Source: Bacillota bacterium (GTDB lineage Bacteria; Bacillota; Dethiobacteria; Dethiobacterales; Dethiobacteraceae). Taken from it: a stretch of 5,098 nt of DNA. Of this stretch, positions 1 through 4,944 are shown piece after piece. Made by a program: the position numbers and the translations under genes. The stretch spans positions 1-5,098 of the forward strand of contig JANKMV010000189.1 of NCBI GenBank assembly GCA_024650095.1, in the 5' to 3' direction. Under the pieces are notes generated by a model that made no database searches, was not told the DNA's origin, and saw only the letters and a program-made list of their open reading frames with translations. How positions within the stretch are numbered: the stretch's first letter is position 1; the number at the start of each line of letters is the position of its first letter.

Positions 1-137
1 TGGAAGGTGCAAACATAAGAAAGAGTTACTGGCGTTGTGCCCGTAACCCAATCATTGCCGGAGCCATCTCTGCCGAGAGACTTAAGAAGGCTGGATATTT
101 TAATTTTCTCGATTACTACGAGTCTGTTCGAGTGTAA
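1..137 (+). CDS. ltrA: Group II intron reverse transcriptase/maturase, C-terminal fragment
   Basis: Only the last 44 codons are visible, in the frame beginning at base 3 and stopping at TAA 135-137; the gene starts outside the window. The tail contains RKSYWRCARNP followed by a helix-like stretch (AISAERLKKAGYFNFLDYY). This fits the C-terminal end of intron-encoded proteins, where a short SRKGYWR-like motif precedes a conserved 'P...ALxNxxLxxxGLxSLxxxY' segment. In the family the full protein reverse-transcribes the intron RNA during retrohoming and, as a maturase, helps it fold and splice. The catalytic YADD box and maturase domain X lie outside the window, so activity cannot be judged. The stop codon lies nine bases before domain V, the expected place for an ORF carried in domain IV. 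The call rests on this tail plus the adjoining ribozyme domains. Confidence 0.85.
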   Translation, partial: EGANIRKSYWRCARNPIIAGAISAERLKKAGYFNFLDYYESVRV

Positions 138-146
138 ACTTGGGAA

Positions 147-176
147 GAGCCGTATACCGAACGGTACGTACGGTTC
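147..176 (+). ncRNA. Group II intron domain V (catalytic hairpin)
   Basis: The eight bases GAGCCGTA (147-154) pair with TACGGTTC (169-176), including one G-U pair. The catalytic AGC triad is A148-G149-C150. A two-base CG bulge sits at 167-168 on the 3' side, as in canonical domain V. Above it TACC (155-158) pairs with GGTA (163-166), closing a GAAC loop (159-162). The hairpin is 30 nt, whereas the usual form is about 34 nt with a longer upper stem and a GNRA tetraloop. The triad and bulge that bind the catalytic metal ions are kept, so the element looks functional in sequence; the short upper stem and non-GNRA loop are the odd points. Confidence 0.9.
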
Positions 177-221
177 TGTGGGAGGTCGGCTGATCAACTA
201 ATGGTCAGCCTCCTACCCGAT
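177..221 (+). ncRNA. Group II intron domain VI and 3' splice boundary
   Basis: Domain VI carries the branch-point adenosine that attacks the 5' splice site. The upper stem is GGCTGATC (188-195) with GGTCAGCC (203-210), including one T-G pair, around loop AACTAAT. A basal stem forms between roughly 178-183 and 211-216; an alternative pairs GGAGG (181-185) with CCTCC (209-213). A215 lies in CCTACCCGAT, the position of the bulged branch A in relatives such as Ll.LtrB (CCCTACTTCAC). The exact pairing in the lower half is ambiguous by eye, but the 3' end at 221 is well supported by motif position. Confidence 0.8.
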
Positions 222-344
222 TGCACAATCATCGAAGGCAAACCATTAAATGCGTTAACTTAATGCATTTGTGTGACAAGTAAGTCCTGTGCAAAGACCA
301 TAATAATTTTCTGTAAAATTTTTTTCATTATTTACATAAAACGA
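222..344. other. Intergenic 3' exon side of the intron; no gene seen
   Basis: This stretch lies between the predicted intron boundary and the marR promoter. I see no start codon with a ribosome binding site leading into a useful frame on either strand. Two frames stay open briefly from the junction (to TAA at 261-263 and TAA at 281-283), so it could hold the tail of an interrupted gene, but nothing supports that. It contains an inverted repeat AAATGC (248-253) / GCATTT (265-270) enclosing GTTAACTTA (254-262). That 9-mer is the exact reverse complement of bases 378-386 in the operator downstream. The right part (301-344) is very A+T rich, with a T-tract at 320-325, as often seen upstream of strong promoters (UP-element-like). 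Confidence 0.6.
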
Positions 345-373
345 TTGACAAAAGGCAACGCTGATAATAAAAT
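345..373 (+). promoter_or_regulatory. Sigma-A promoter of the marR-ABC exporter operon
   Basis: A perfect -35 box TTGACA lies at 345-350 and a near-perfect -10 box TAAAAT at 368-373, with the ideal 17-nt spacer. An A+T-rich tract precedes the -35 box. Transcription is expected to start near 380, giving a leader of about 57 nt before the GTG start at 437. The -10 box overlaps the left edge of the palindrome beginning at 371, so a bound repressor would block RNA polymerase. The near-consensus strength fits a promoter normally held down by a repressor. Confidence 0.85.
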
Positions 374-391
374 TAGGTAAGTTAACTAATT
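371..391. promoter_or_regulatory. Primary operator palindrome, probable MarR self-binding site
   Basis: This 21-bp dyad is centred on G381; nine of its ten base pairs are symmetrical (mismatch at 377/385). Its outer arms are AATTAG (371-376) and CTAATT (386-391), with TAA/TTA inner arms. Size and symmetry suit a MarR-family dimer, which usually binds palindromes of about 16-20 bp. It overlaps the -10 box and the expected transcription start, the classic arrangement for autorepression. That the adjacent MarR protein binds here is inferred from position and symmetry. Confidence 0.75.
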
Positions 392-406
392 ATTAGCTTA
401 CCTAAT
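392..406. promoter_or_regulatory. Second operator-like palindrome
   Basis: ATTAGCTTACCTAAT is a 15-bp dyad centred on T399, with six of seven pairs symmetrical. It uses the same outer arms (ATTAG and CTAAT) as the 371-391 palindrome but with 5 bp instead of 9 bp between them. The two centres are 18 bp apart. Arms of the two sites also form a larger inverted repeat: 371-381 is exactly complementary to 397-407 over 11 bp. A direct repeat CTAATTATTA occurs at 386-395 and 402-411, and a further GGTAAG at 413-418 mirrors CTTACC at 397-402. Together these suggest two repressor dimers or a hairpin in the 5' leader. Confidence 0.55.
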
Positions 407-420
407 TATTATGGTAAGTA

Positions 421-430
421 AAGAGGGGGG
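421..430 (+). promoter_or_regulatory. Ribosome binding site of marR gene
   Basis: The purine run AAGAGGGGGG ends six bases before GTG 437. There is no competing in-frame ATG nearby, so this site fixes the GTG as the start of the regulator gene. Confidence 0.8.
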
Positions 431-436
431 AACCCA

Positions 437-907
437 GTGGAAAGTACCAGTAGGGATACAACTCAAAAGCTAATGGATGCCTTTGCTCGCTTCAGACGTT
501 TACACCGAGATAGTCCCATTCCTGGTTTGAAACATAGTGAAATGCGTATTCTATTCCGCATCAGAAAGAATATGGCTGTTCATGGTTGTGGTGCCAGAAT
601 ATCTGAGATAAGCCACATGATGCATGTAACCTCACCTACCGTTACACAATTAGTTAATGGATTGGCAAAAAGCGGCTACGTAGAGCGCACCATAGACCCC
701 AAGGATCGGCGTTCCATTCGTGTAACGTTAACAAAACAGGGTGAAGATGTACTTAAATCTGCAGCGGATGCATTTTTTTCTGAATTCAATGGTTTGGTTA
801 CACATTTAGGTGAAGAAAAGAGTAACACGTTGATTGAATTACTAACCGAAAGTTTTGACTATCTGCGTGAAGCAACCCCCATTTTTATAGCCGGTGAACA
901 GGAGTGA
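437..907 (+). CDS. MarR-family winged helix transcriptional regulator
   Basis: A 156-residue protein, the usual MarR length, starting at GTG 437. The winged helix-turn-helix spans roughly residues 35-100: helix ISEISHMM (55-62), recognition helix SPTVTQLVNGLAKSGYVER (66-84) and a wing with the family signature DPKDRRSIRVTLTKQG (87-102). The acidic-basic D-x-x-D-R-R wing is the clearest MarR hallmark. Terminal helices (about 5-25 and 103-148) should form the dimer interface. Family members are dimeric repressors released by small hydrophobic ligands or by thiol oxidation; the only cysteine is Cys51, between the dimerisation helices and the DNA-binding core. Its promoter carries matching palindromes, so it probably represses itself and the two exporter genes that follow. 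The stop TGA (905-907) lies within the extended ribosome binding site of the next gene, implying translational coupling. The ligand cannot be told from sequence. Confidence 0.92.
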   Translation: MESTSRDTTQKLMDAFARFRRLHRDSPIPGLKHSEMRILFRIRKNMAVHGCGARISEISHMMHVTSPTVTQLVNGLAKSGYVERTIDPKDRRSIRVTLTKQGEDVLKSAADAFFSEFNGLVTHLGEEKSNTLIELLTESFDYLREATPIFIAGEQE

Positions 908-908
908 T
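900..908 (+). promoter_or_regulatory. Ribosome binding site deciding the start of the first ABC gene
   Basis: AGGAGTGAT contains the AGGAG core at 900-904, seven bases before GTG 912. The alternative in-frame GTG at 894 lies upstream of this site and has no purine-rich sequence before it. The ATG at 910 leads into an immediate stop (ATG TGT TAA). The site therefore favours GTG 912. Confidence 0.75.
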
Positions 909-911
909 AAT

Positions 912-2639
912 GTGTTAAAATTATTTCGTATATTAAAAGATTTTAAATTTGCCGTGATCATTTCTCTGATACTTGTGATGGCGCGCGCACTAACAGATTT
1001 ATACCTACCCACGCTAACAGCTGAGATCGTTAATGTTGGCATTGTTAACGGGGATACCCCCTTTATTTTACGTATGGGCGGTTGGATGCTAGCTATTGCC
1101 GTTGGTGGAGGTATTTGCGCCGTCGTGTCAAGTTATTATTCAGCAAAGGCGGCTACAGGTTTTGCTACAATCTTACGGCAAAAGGTTTTTACACGTGTGG
1201 AGAGTTTTTCTTTACATGAGTTCGATGAATTCGGTACGGCTTCCCTAATTACCAGAACCACAAACGATATAACACAGCTCCAGATGGTGGTAATGATGGG
1301 TTTACGGATGATGGTGATGGCTCCTGTGATGAGTATTGGTGGCATTTTCATGGCGGCCTCTAAAGATAAAACATTGTCGCTTGTATTTCTAGTCGCACTT
1401 CCCATATTATTTCTTTTGATTACTTTCATTGCTCGCAAGGGTATTCCTCTCTTTCAAGCCATTCAGGTGAAGCTTGATACACTAAATTTAGTTTTGCGAG
1501 AAGGATTGACAGGAATGCGCGTCATTCGTGCCTTTAACCGCGATGACTATGAGAAAGAACGTTTTCAGGTTGCCAACTTGGATTATACCAATACGGCAAT
1601 TCGTGTACACCGCATCATGTCCGTGATGATGCCAGTGATGATGATCGTCATGAATTTAACTACCATCAGTATTGTTTGGTTTGGTGGCATTCGTATTGAT
1701 CGTGGGCATATGATGGTGGGAGATTTAATGGCATTTATTCAATATGGCATGCATATCATGTTTTCCATGTTTGGTGTTTCCATGATGTTTATCATGATAC
1801 CTCGTGCCGCGGCATCTGCGAACCGGATTAATAAAGTGTTAGAAACTAAGCCACAAATTGTTGATGCTGACGTGGTAAAAACAGCGGAAGAAAGATCTGG
1901 TTATGTGGAGTTTGATGATGTAACGTTTAGTTATCCTGGTGCGGAACTTCCGGCATTACGCAACATTTCTTTTAGTGCGGGACCGGGTGAGATAACGGCC
2001 ATCATTGGTGGCACAGGATCTGGAAAATCAACCATATCCAGTATACTCATGCGTTTTTACGATATCCAAAGTGGTAGTATTCTTGTGGATGGCGTTGACA
2101 TCCGTGAAATGGCACAAGCCAACTTGCGTGAAAAAATCGGCTATGTACCTCAAAGGGCTGTTCTCTTTTCTGGGTCAGTGGCAGATAATATTCGCTTTGG
2201 TCGGGAAGATGCAACGGATGATGAAGTTGAGCACGCAGCTGAAATTTCACAGTCTAGTGAATTTATCAGTGCTATGAAAAGTGGGTTTGATTCCGAAATT
2301 GCACAGGGAGGTGCGAATGTTTCTGGTGGACAAAAGCAGCGTCTAGCTATTGCTCGTGCACTGGCAAGGAAGCCGGAAATCTATATTTTTGACGATAGTT
2401 TCTCCGCACTAGACTTTCTAACAGACGCGAAGCTACGTGCGGCCCTTAAGGATGAGACAGCGAAAGCAACCGTTATTATTGTTGCACAGCGAGTAAGCAC
2501 TGTTATGGATGCTGATCGGATTATCGTTCTGGAAGCAGGCGAAGTCGTTGGTATGGGCACCCATCGGGAGCTTTTAGCAAATAATGCGGTATATCACGAA
2601 ATCGTCTCTTCACAGCTTTCAGAGGAGGAAATCGCATGA
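912..2639 (+). CDS. Heterodimeric ABC multidrug exporter, degenerate-site subunit (TM287/BmrC/LmrC/EfrA type)
   Basis: A 575-residue half-transporter with GTG start 912; a longer form from GTG 894 would add six residues but lacks a ribosome site. The N-terminal half (about 1-305) is a type IV exporter domain with six predicted membrane helices; the C-terminal half is the ATPase. Numbering from GTG 912: A-loop Tyr341, Walker A GGTGSGKST (366-374), Q-loop Gln414, signature VSGGQ (470-474), Walker B IYIFDD ending at Asp495, D-loop SALD (498-501), switch position Gln526 (VAQRVST). The catalytic Glu is Asp and the switch His is Gln, so its own Walker site should hydrolyse ATP poorly. Its signature is intact and would complete the active site of the partner encoded next. 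In known relatives this pair extrudes drugs and lipophilic compounds at the cytoplasmic membrane. Membrane helices 3, 5 and 6 are unusually rich in methionine. Substrate unknown. Confidence 0.92.
   Translation: MLKLFRILKDFKFAVIISLILVMARALTDLYLPTLTAEIVNVGIVNGDTPFILRMGGWMLAIAVGGGICAVVSSYYSAKAATGFATILRQKVFTRVESFSLHEFDEFGTASLITRTTNDITQLQMVVMMGLRMMVMAPVMSIGGIFMAASKDKTLSLVFLVALPILFLLITFIARKGIPLFQAIQVKLDTLNLVLREGLTGMRVIRAFNRDDYEKERFQVANLDYTNTAIRVHRIMSVMMPVMMIVMNLTTISIVWFGGIRIDRGHMMVGDLMAFIQYGMHIMFSMFGVSMMFIMIPRAAASANRINKVLETKPQIVDADVVKTAEERSGYVEFDDVTFSYPGAELPALRNISFSAGPGEITAIIGGTGSGKSTISSILMRFYDIQSGSILVDGVDIREMAQANLREKIGYVPQRAVLFSGSVADNIRFGREDATDDEVEHAAEISQSSEFISAMKSGFDSEIAQGGANVSGGQKQRLAIARALARKPEIYIFDDSFSALDFLTDAKLRAALKDETAKATVIIVAQRVSTVMDADRIIVLEAGEVVGMGTHRELLANNAVYHEIVSSQLSEEEIA
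2621..2628 (+). promoter_or_regulatory. Ribosome binding site of the second ABC gene
   Basis: AGAGGAGG lies inside the end of the preceding gene, seven bases before ATG 2636. The start overlaps the previous stop as ATGA (2636-2639). This favours coupled, near-equimolar synthesis of the two subunits of one heterodimer. Confidence 0.85.
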
Positions 2640-4591
2640 GTAATGAGAATCGAAAAGGTCCTGTAAATGGCTCCGGTTCTGGAGCACCTCCTGCTGGAGG
2701 CCGTCCAATGGGTCCTGGAGGTCGTCGACCCGGTGGTCCTGGATTTGGACCAGGCGGTGGCGGGCCACGTGGCGGCATGGGTATGCCCGTGGAAAAGCCG
2801 AAAAATTTTAGAAAGACATTCTTTCGCCTTCTGCTTTATATTAAACCTCACAGGCTAGCTCTACTGGTAGTGTTACTCTCTGCTATTCTTGGCAATATTT
2901 TTAATGTGCTTAGCCCAAGAATTTTAGGGCAGGCAACGACCATAATTTTTGAGGGTATGATGGGTAAAGTTAATAATGTTTCAGGATCAAGTATAGACTT
3001 TAGCCGTATTCAGCAAATTTTGCTGTTACTAATTGGTCTTTACTTTACCAGTGCGATGTTTCGTTATTTAGAGAACTTCATCATGGCAGGTGTGTCACAA
3101 AGAACTGTATATGGCATGCGGACGGATGTAAGTAAAAAATTATCACGTATACCATTGAAATTTTTTGATGCACGCTCACATGGCGATATCCTCAGTCGTG
3201 TAACGAATGACATGGATTTAATTGCAGGCACCCTACAACAAAGCATGGCGCAAGTCATAGAGTCAGCGGTGATGGTCGTGGGTGTTTTAACTATGATGCT
3301 TATCATTAGTCCTTCCATGACGTTAATCGCGCTTGTCACGATCCCCATATCGTTTGTTATTACTGCCATGATCGCTAAACGTTCGCAAAGATACTTTGCT
3401 GCGCAACAGAAGGAATTGGGGCAACTTAATGGTCATGTGGAGGAAATGTATGGTGGCCACCTTATTGTCAAAGCGTTTAATCATGAGCATAAATCCATTC
3501 AAGAATTTAATACGATTAACAGTCGCTTGTATGACGCTAGTTGGAAAGCTCAGTTTGTTTCTGGCCTTATTATGCCACTGCTCGGTATAGTTAACAACAT
3601 AGGTTATGTACTGGTGGCGGTGGTAGGTGGTATTTTTGTTACACAAGGTTCCATCACCATTGGTAATGTGCAGGCATTTATTCAATATTCTCGGCAGTTC
3701 ACGCATCCCATTATACAAACGGCTAATATTGCCAACATTCTTCAGTCCACGGTGGCAGCTGCTGAACGTGTCTTTGAAATATTAGATGAGGAAGAGGAAA
3801 CGGTAGATAGCGAGCATGCATTGGCTAACTTCCGACCTCAAGGTAATGTACGTTTTGAAAATGTTAAGTTTGGCTATAGTGAAGATAGTATTTTAATGAA
3901 AGATATGAATATTTCTGTGCAATCGGGTCAAACCATTGCCATTGTCGGTCCCACCGGTGCTGGGAAAACGACCTTAGTGAATCTCCTGATGCGCTTCTAT
4001 GAAGTTAATGGTGGTCGCATTACTGTGGATGATATCGATATTCTTGATATTAAACGTGGTTCTCTACGTAGCATTTTTGGCATGGTTTTGCAGGATACAT
4101 GGCTCTTCAAAGGGACCATTTATGATAATATTGCCTATGGCAAAGAGGGCGCGACAGAAGAGGAAATTGTACGTGCAGCCACAACTGCGCACGCAGACCA
4201 CTTTATTCGTACCTTACCGGACGGCTATGCAACCGTATTAAATGAAGAAGCCTCGAACATCTCGCAGGGACAGCGACAGCTTATCACCATTGCTCGTGCC
4301 TTATTGGCAGATCCAGCCATCTTAATTCTCGATGAAGCCACCAGTAGTGTGGATACACGAACTGAGATCTTGATTCAAAAGGCGATGAAAAAATTAATGC
4401 AAGGTAGAACCAATTTTGTCATTGCGCACCGCTTATCCACAATTCGTGACGCTGATTTAATCCTTGTCATGAATGAGGGCGATGTTGTTGAAAAAGGAAC
4501 GAATGCGCAGCTCCTAGAAATGAATGGTTTCTACGCCGATATTTATAATAGTCAGTTTACGGAACCAGAATTATATGGTGATGCTGGATAA
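2636..4591 (+). CDS. Heterodimeric ABC multidrug exporter, catalytic-site subunit (TM288/BmrD/LmrD/EfrB type)
   Basis: A 651-residue half-transporter. Residues 1-55 form a Gly/Pro/Arg-rich, probably disordered cytoplasmic tail with repeated GPGG/RPGG units. Six predicted membrane helices follow (about 73-370), then the ATPase: A-loop Tyr414, Walker A GPTGAGKTT (438-446), Q-loop Gln486, signature ISQGQ (542-546), Walker B ILILDE with catalytic Glu567, D-loop SSVD (570-573), switch His598 (IAHRLST). Walker B Glu and His are canonical, but the signature has Gln for the first Gly of SGGQ. This complements the first subunit: one competent ATP site (this Walker site plus the partner's SGGQ) and one degenerate site. 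The same split is known for TM287/288, BmrCD and LmrCD. The gene overlaps its partner by four bases under the MarR-controlled promoter. The tail makes it longer than a typical 580-600 residue half-transporter; similar tails occur in clostridial relatives, to my recollection. Substrate unknown. Confidence 0.93.
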   Translation: MSNENRKGPVNGSGSGAPPAGGRPMGPGGRRPGGPGFGPGGGGPRGGMGMPVEKPKNFRKTFFRLLLYIKPHRLALLVVLLSAILGNIFNVLSPRILGQATTIIFEGMMGKVNNVSGSSIDFSRIQQILLLLIGLYFTSAMFRYLENFIMAGVSQRTVYGMRTDVSKKLSRIPLKFFDARSHGDILSRVTNDMDLIAGTLQQSMAQVIESAVMVVGVLTMMLIISPSMTLIALVTIPISFVITAMIAKRSQRYFAAQQKELGQLNGHVEEMYGGHLIVKAFNHEHKSIQEFNTINSRLYDASWKAQFVSGLIMPLLGIVNNIGYVLVAVVGGIFVTQGSITIGNVQAFIQYSRQFTHPIIQTANIANILQSTVAAAERVFEILDEEEETVDSEHALANFRPQGNVRFENVKFGYSEDSILMKDMNISVQSGQTIAIVGPTGAGKTTLVNLLMRFYEVNGGRITVDDIDILDIKRGSLRSIFGMVLQDTWLFKGTIYDNIAYGKEGATEEEIVRAATTAHADHFIRTLPDGYATVLNEEASNISQGQRQLITIARALLADPAILILDEATSSVDTRTEILIQKAMKKLMQGRTNFVIAHRLSTIRDADLILVMNEGDVVEKGTNAQLLEMNGFYADIYNSQFTEPELYGDAG

Positions 4592-4596
4592 ACAGT

Positions 4597-4653
4597 GCTT
4601 TACTAAAAGAGTAAGACGTGCACAGTCACGTCTTACTCAAGATAGTGAAAAGC
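4597..4653 (+). terminator. Long hairpin after the exporter operon, possible terminator or 3' stabiliser
   Basis: GAGTAAGACGTG (4609-4620) pairs perfectly over 12 bp with CACGTCTTACTC (4627-4638) around a 6-nt loop. The stem continues below an A-rich internal loop (AAA 4606-4608 opposite AAGA 4639-4642) with ACTA (4602-4605)/TAGT (4643-4646). After a two-base bulge, GCTTT (4597-4601) pairs with AAAGC (4649-4653). It starts six bases after the exporter stop codon, where a terminator is expected. On the plus strand there is no U-tract, so it is not a standard intrinsic terminator. Read from the minus strand, the core stem is followed by TTTTAG. It may end transcription weakly, protect the operon mRNA from exonucleases, or be a dispersed repeat. 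Confidence 0.45.
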
Positions 4654-4717
4654 CTTTGTGCTGAGTTTTAGCATGCCAGCAAAGTAAAAGTAGAATAGGT
4701 TGTATCAGAAAAGACAT

Positions 4718-4746
4718 TTGCAATCTCTAGTAGCATATATTAGTAT
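4718..4746 (+). promoter_or_regulatory. Candidate promoter of the small membrane protein gene
   Basis: TTGCAA (4718-4723) and TAGTAT (4741-4746) are 17 nt apart, each matching the sigma-A consensus at four of six positions. An alternative -10-like TATATT (4736-4741) is too close to this -35. Transcription would begin near 4753, just ahead of the ribosome binding site at 4760. This is a weak match in an A+T-rich region. Confidence 0.35.
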
Positions 4747-4759
4747 GAGTAATGATGAC

Positions 4760-4768
4760 GGGGGTGGT
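4760..4768 (+). promoter_or_regulatory. Ribosome binding site deciding the start of the small membrane protein
   Basis: GGGGGTGGT resembles the GGAGGTGAT anti-16S complement at seven of nine positions. Its G-rich core ends eight bases before ATG 4773. The upstream in-frame ATG codons at 4752 and 4755 have no such site, and this one would lie inside their coding sequence. The site therefore supports ATG 4773. Confidence 0.65.
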
Positions 4769-4772
4769 ACGT

Positions 4773-4937
4773 ATGCTTGAAAGTTTTAGTGGAATAGCCG
4801 TATTCGTTGTGGGTATAGTTATTGCGATTTTTATTTTGAAAACAGTATTAAAGGTTGCCATGAAGTTTACCTTCCTTGCGATACTTGTAGTTTTAGCCTT
4901 GCTTTACTTTACGGGTAATCTACCCTTTGCCTTGTAA
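4773..4937 (+). CDS. Small two-helix membrane protein of unknown function
   Basis: A 54-residue protein from ATG 4773; starting at ATG 4752 would give 61 residues, but the ribosome binding site favours the shorter form. I do not recognise the family. Two hydrophobic segments (about residues 8-22 and 33-47) flank a short loop with evenly spaced lysines (Lys23, Lys27, Lys31). Under the positive-inside rule this predicts a helical hairpin with the loop in the cytoplasm and both ends outside. The tail FTGNLPFAL is short and neutral, with no cysteines, catalytic motif or cleavable signal. The gene lies 181 bases after the exporter, behind a hairpin and a candidate promoter, and ends at a strong terminator, so it is probably its own unit. 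It could be a small regulator or accessory of a membrane complex, or a toxin-like peptide; no evidence separates these. Good ribosome site and terminator make it likely to be a real gene. Confidence 0.65.
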   Translation: MLESFSGIAVFVVGIVIAIFILKTVLKVAMKFTFLAILVVLALLYFTGNLPFAL

Positions 4938-4944
4938 GTATAGT

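Larger units (their letters stand above)
1..221 (+). mobile_element. Group II intron, 3' terminal part (truncated by window edge)
   Basis: Seen: the end of a maturase-like reading frame, nine bases later a domain V hairpin starting GAGCCGTA and closing TACGGTTC, then a domain VI hairpin ending CCTACCCGAT. This order (intron protein inside domain IV, then V, then VI) is diagnostic of bacterial retrotransposing group II introns. By analogy with the Ll.LtrB 3' end, the branch-point adenosine should be A215, six bases before the last intron base, which puts the 3' splice boundary between 221 and 222; the intron ends in AT, fitting the AY rule. The rest of the intron, including the 5' end and exon-binding sites, lies left of the window, so class and intactness cannot be decided. 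It is transcribed in the same direction as the downstream operon. Confidence 0.9.

Noticed and set aside
222..283. Short open frames running from the intron junction (stops at 261-263 and 281-283), possible C-terminal remnant of an interrupted gene
   Set aside because: Only 13 and 19 codons, with no recognisable motif and no view of the 5' exon. The insertion may be intergenic. Kept only as a note.
221..294. Inverted repeat TTGCACA (221-227) / TGTGCAA (288-294) as an attachment site or terminator
   Set aside because: Seven base pairs separated by 60 bases, with the first base belonging to the intron; it is too weak, and group II introns do not make terminal inverted repeats.
371..411. Direct repeat CTAATTATTA (386-395, 402-411) as an iteron or CRISPR-like repeat
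   Set aside because: Only two short A+T-rich copies, explained by the tandem operator palindromes; there is no array or spacer structure.
842..1042. Minus-strand frame of 66 codons under the regulator/exporter junction
   Set aside because: It lies wholly antisense to two well-supported genes, shows no family motif and has no convincing ribosome site; it is a shadow frame.
2521..2778. Minus-strand frame with a Pro-rich product opposite the Gly/Pro-rich tail
   Set aside because: The proline-rich product only mirrors the G-rich codons of the ABC tail on the plus strand; there is no independent evidence for a gene.
3323..3718. Minus-strand frame of 131 codons inside the second ABC gene
   Set aside because: It is antisense to the conserved membrane domain and gives a composition with no recognisable fold; an open frame of this length can arise by chance opposite a real gene.
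4659..4673. Small hairpin TGCT/AGCA with a T-containing loop as terminator of the exporter operon
   Set aside because: A four-base stem with a seven-base loop and no U-tract is not supportable.
4752..4772. Extended 61-residue start (ATG 4752 or 4755) of the small membrane protein
   Set aside because: There is no ribosome site upstream of either codon, and the G-rich ribosome site falls within this extension, pointing to ATG 4773.
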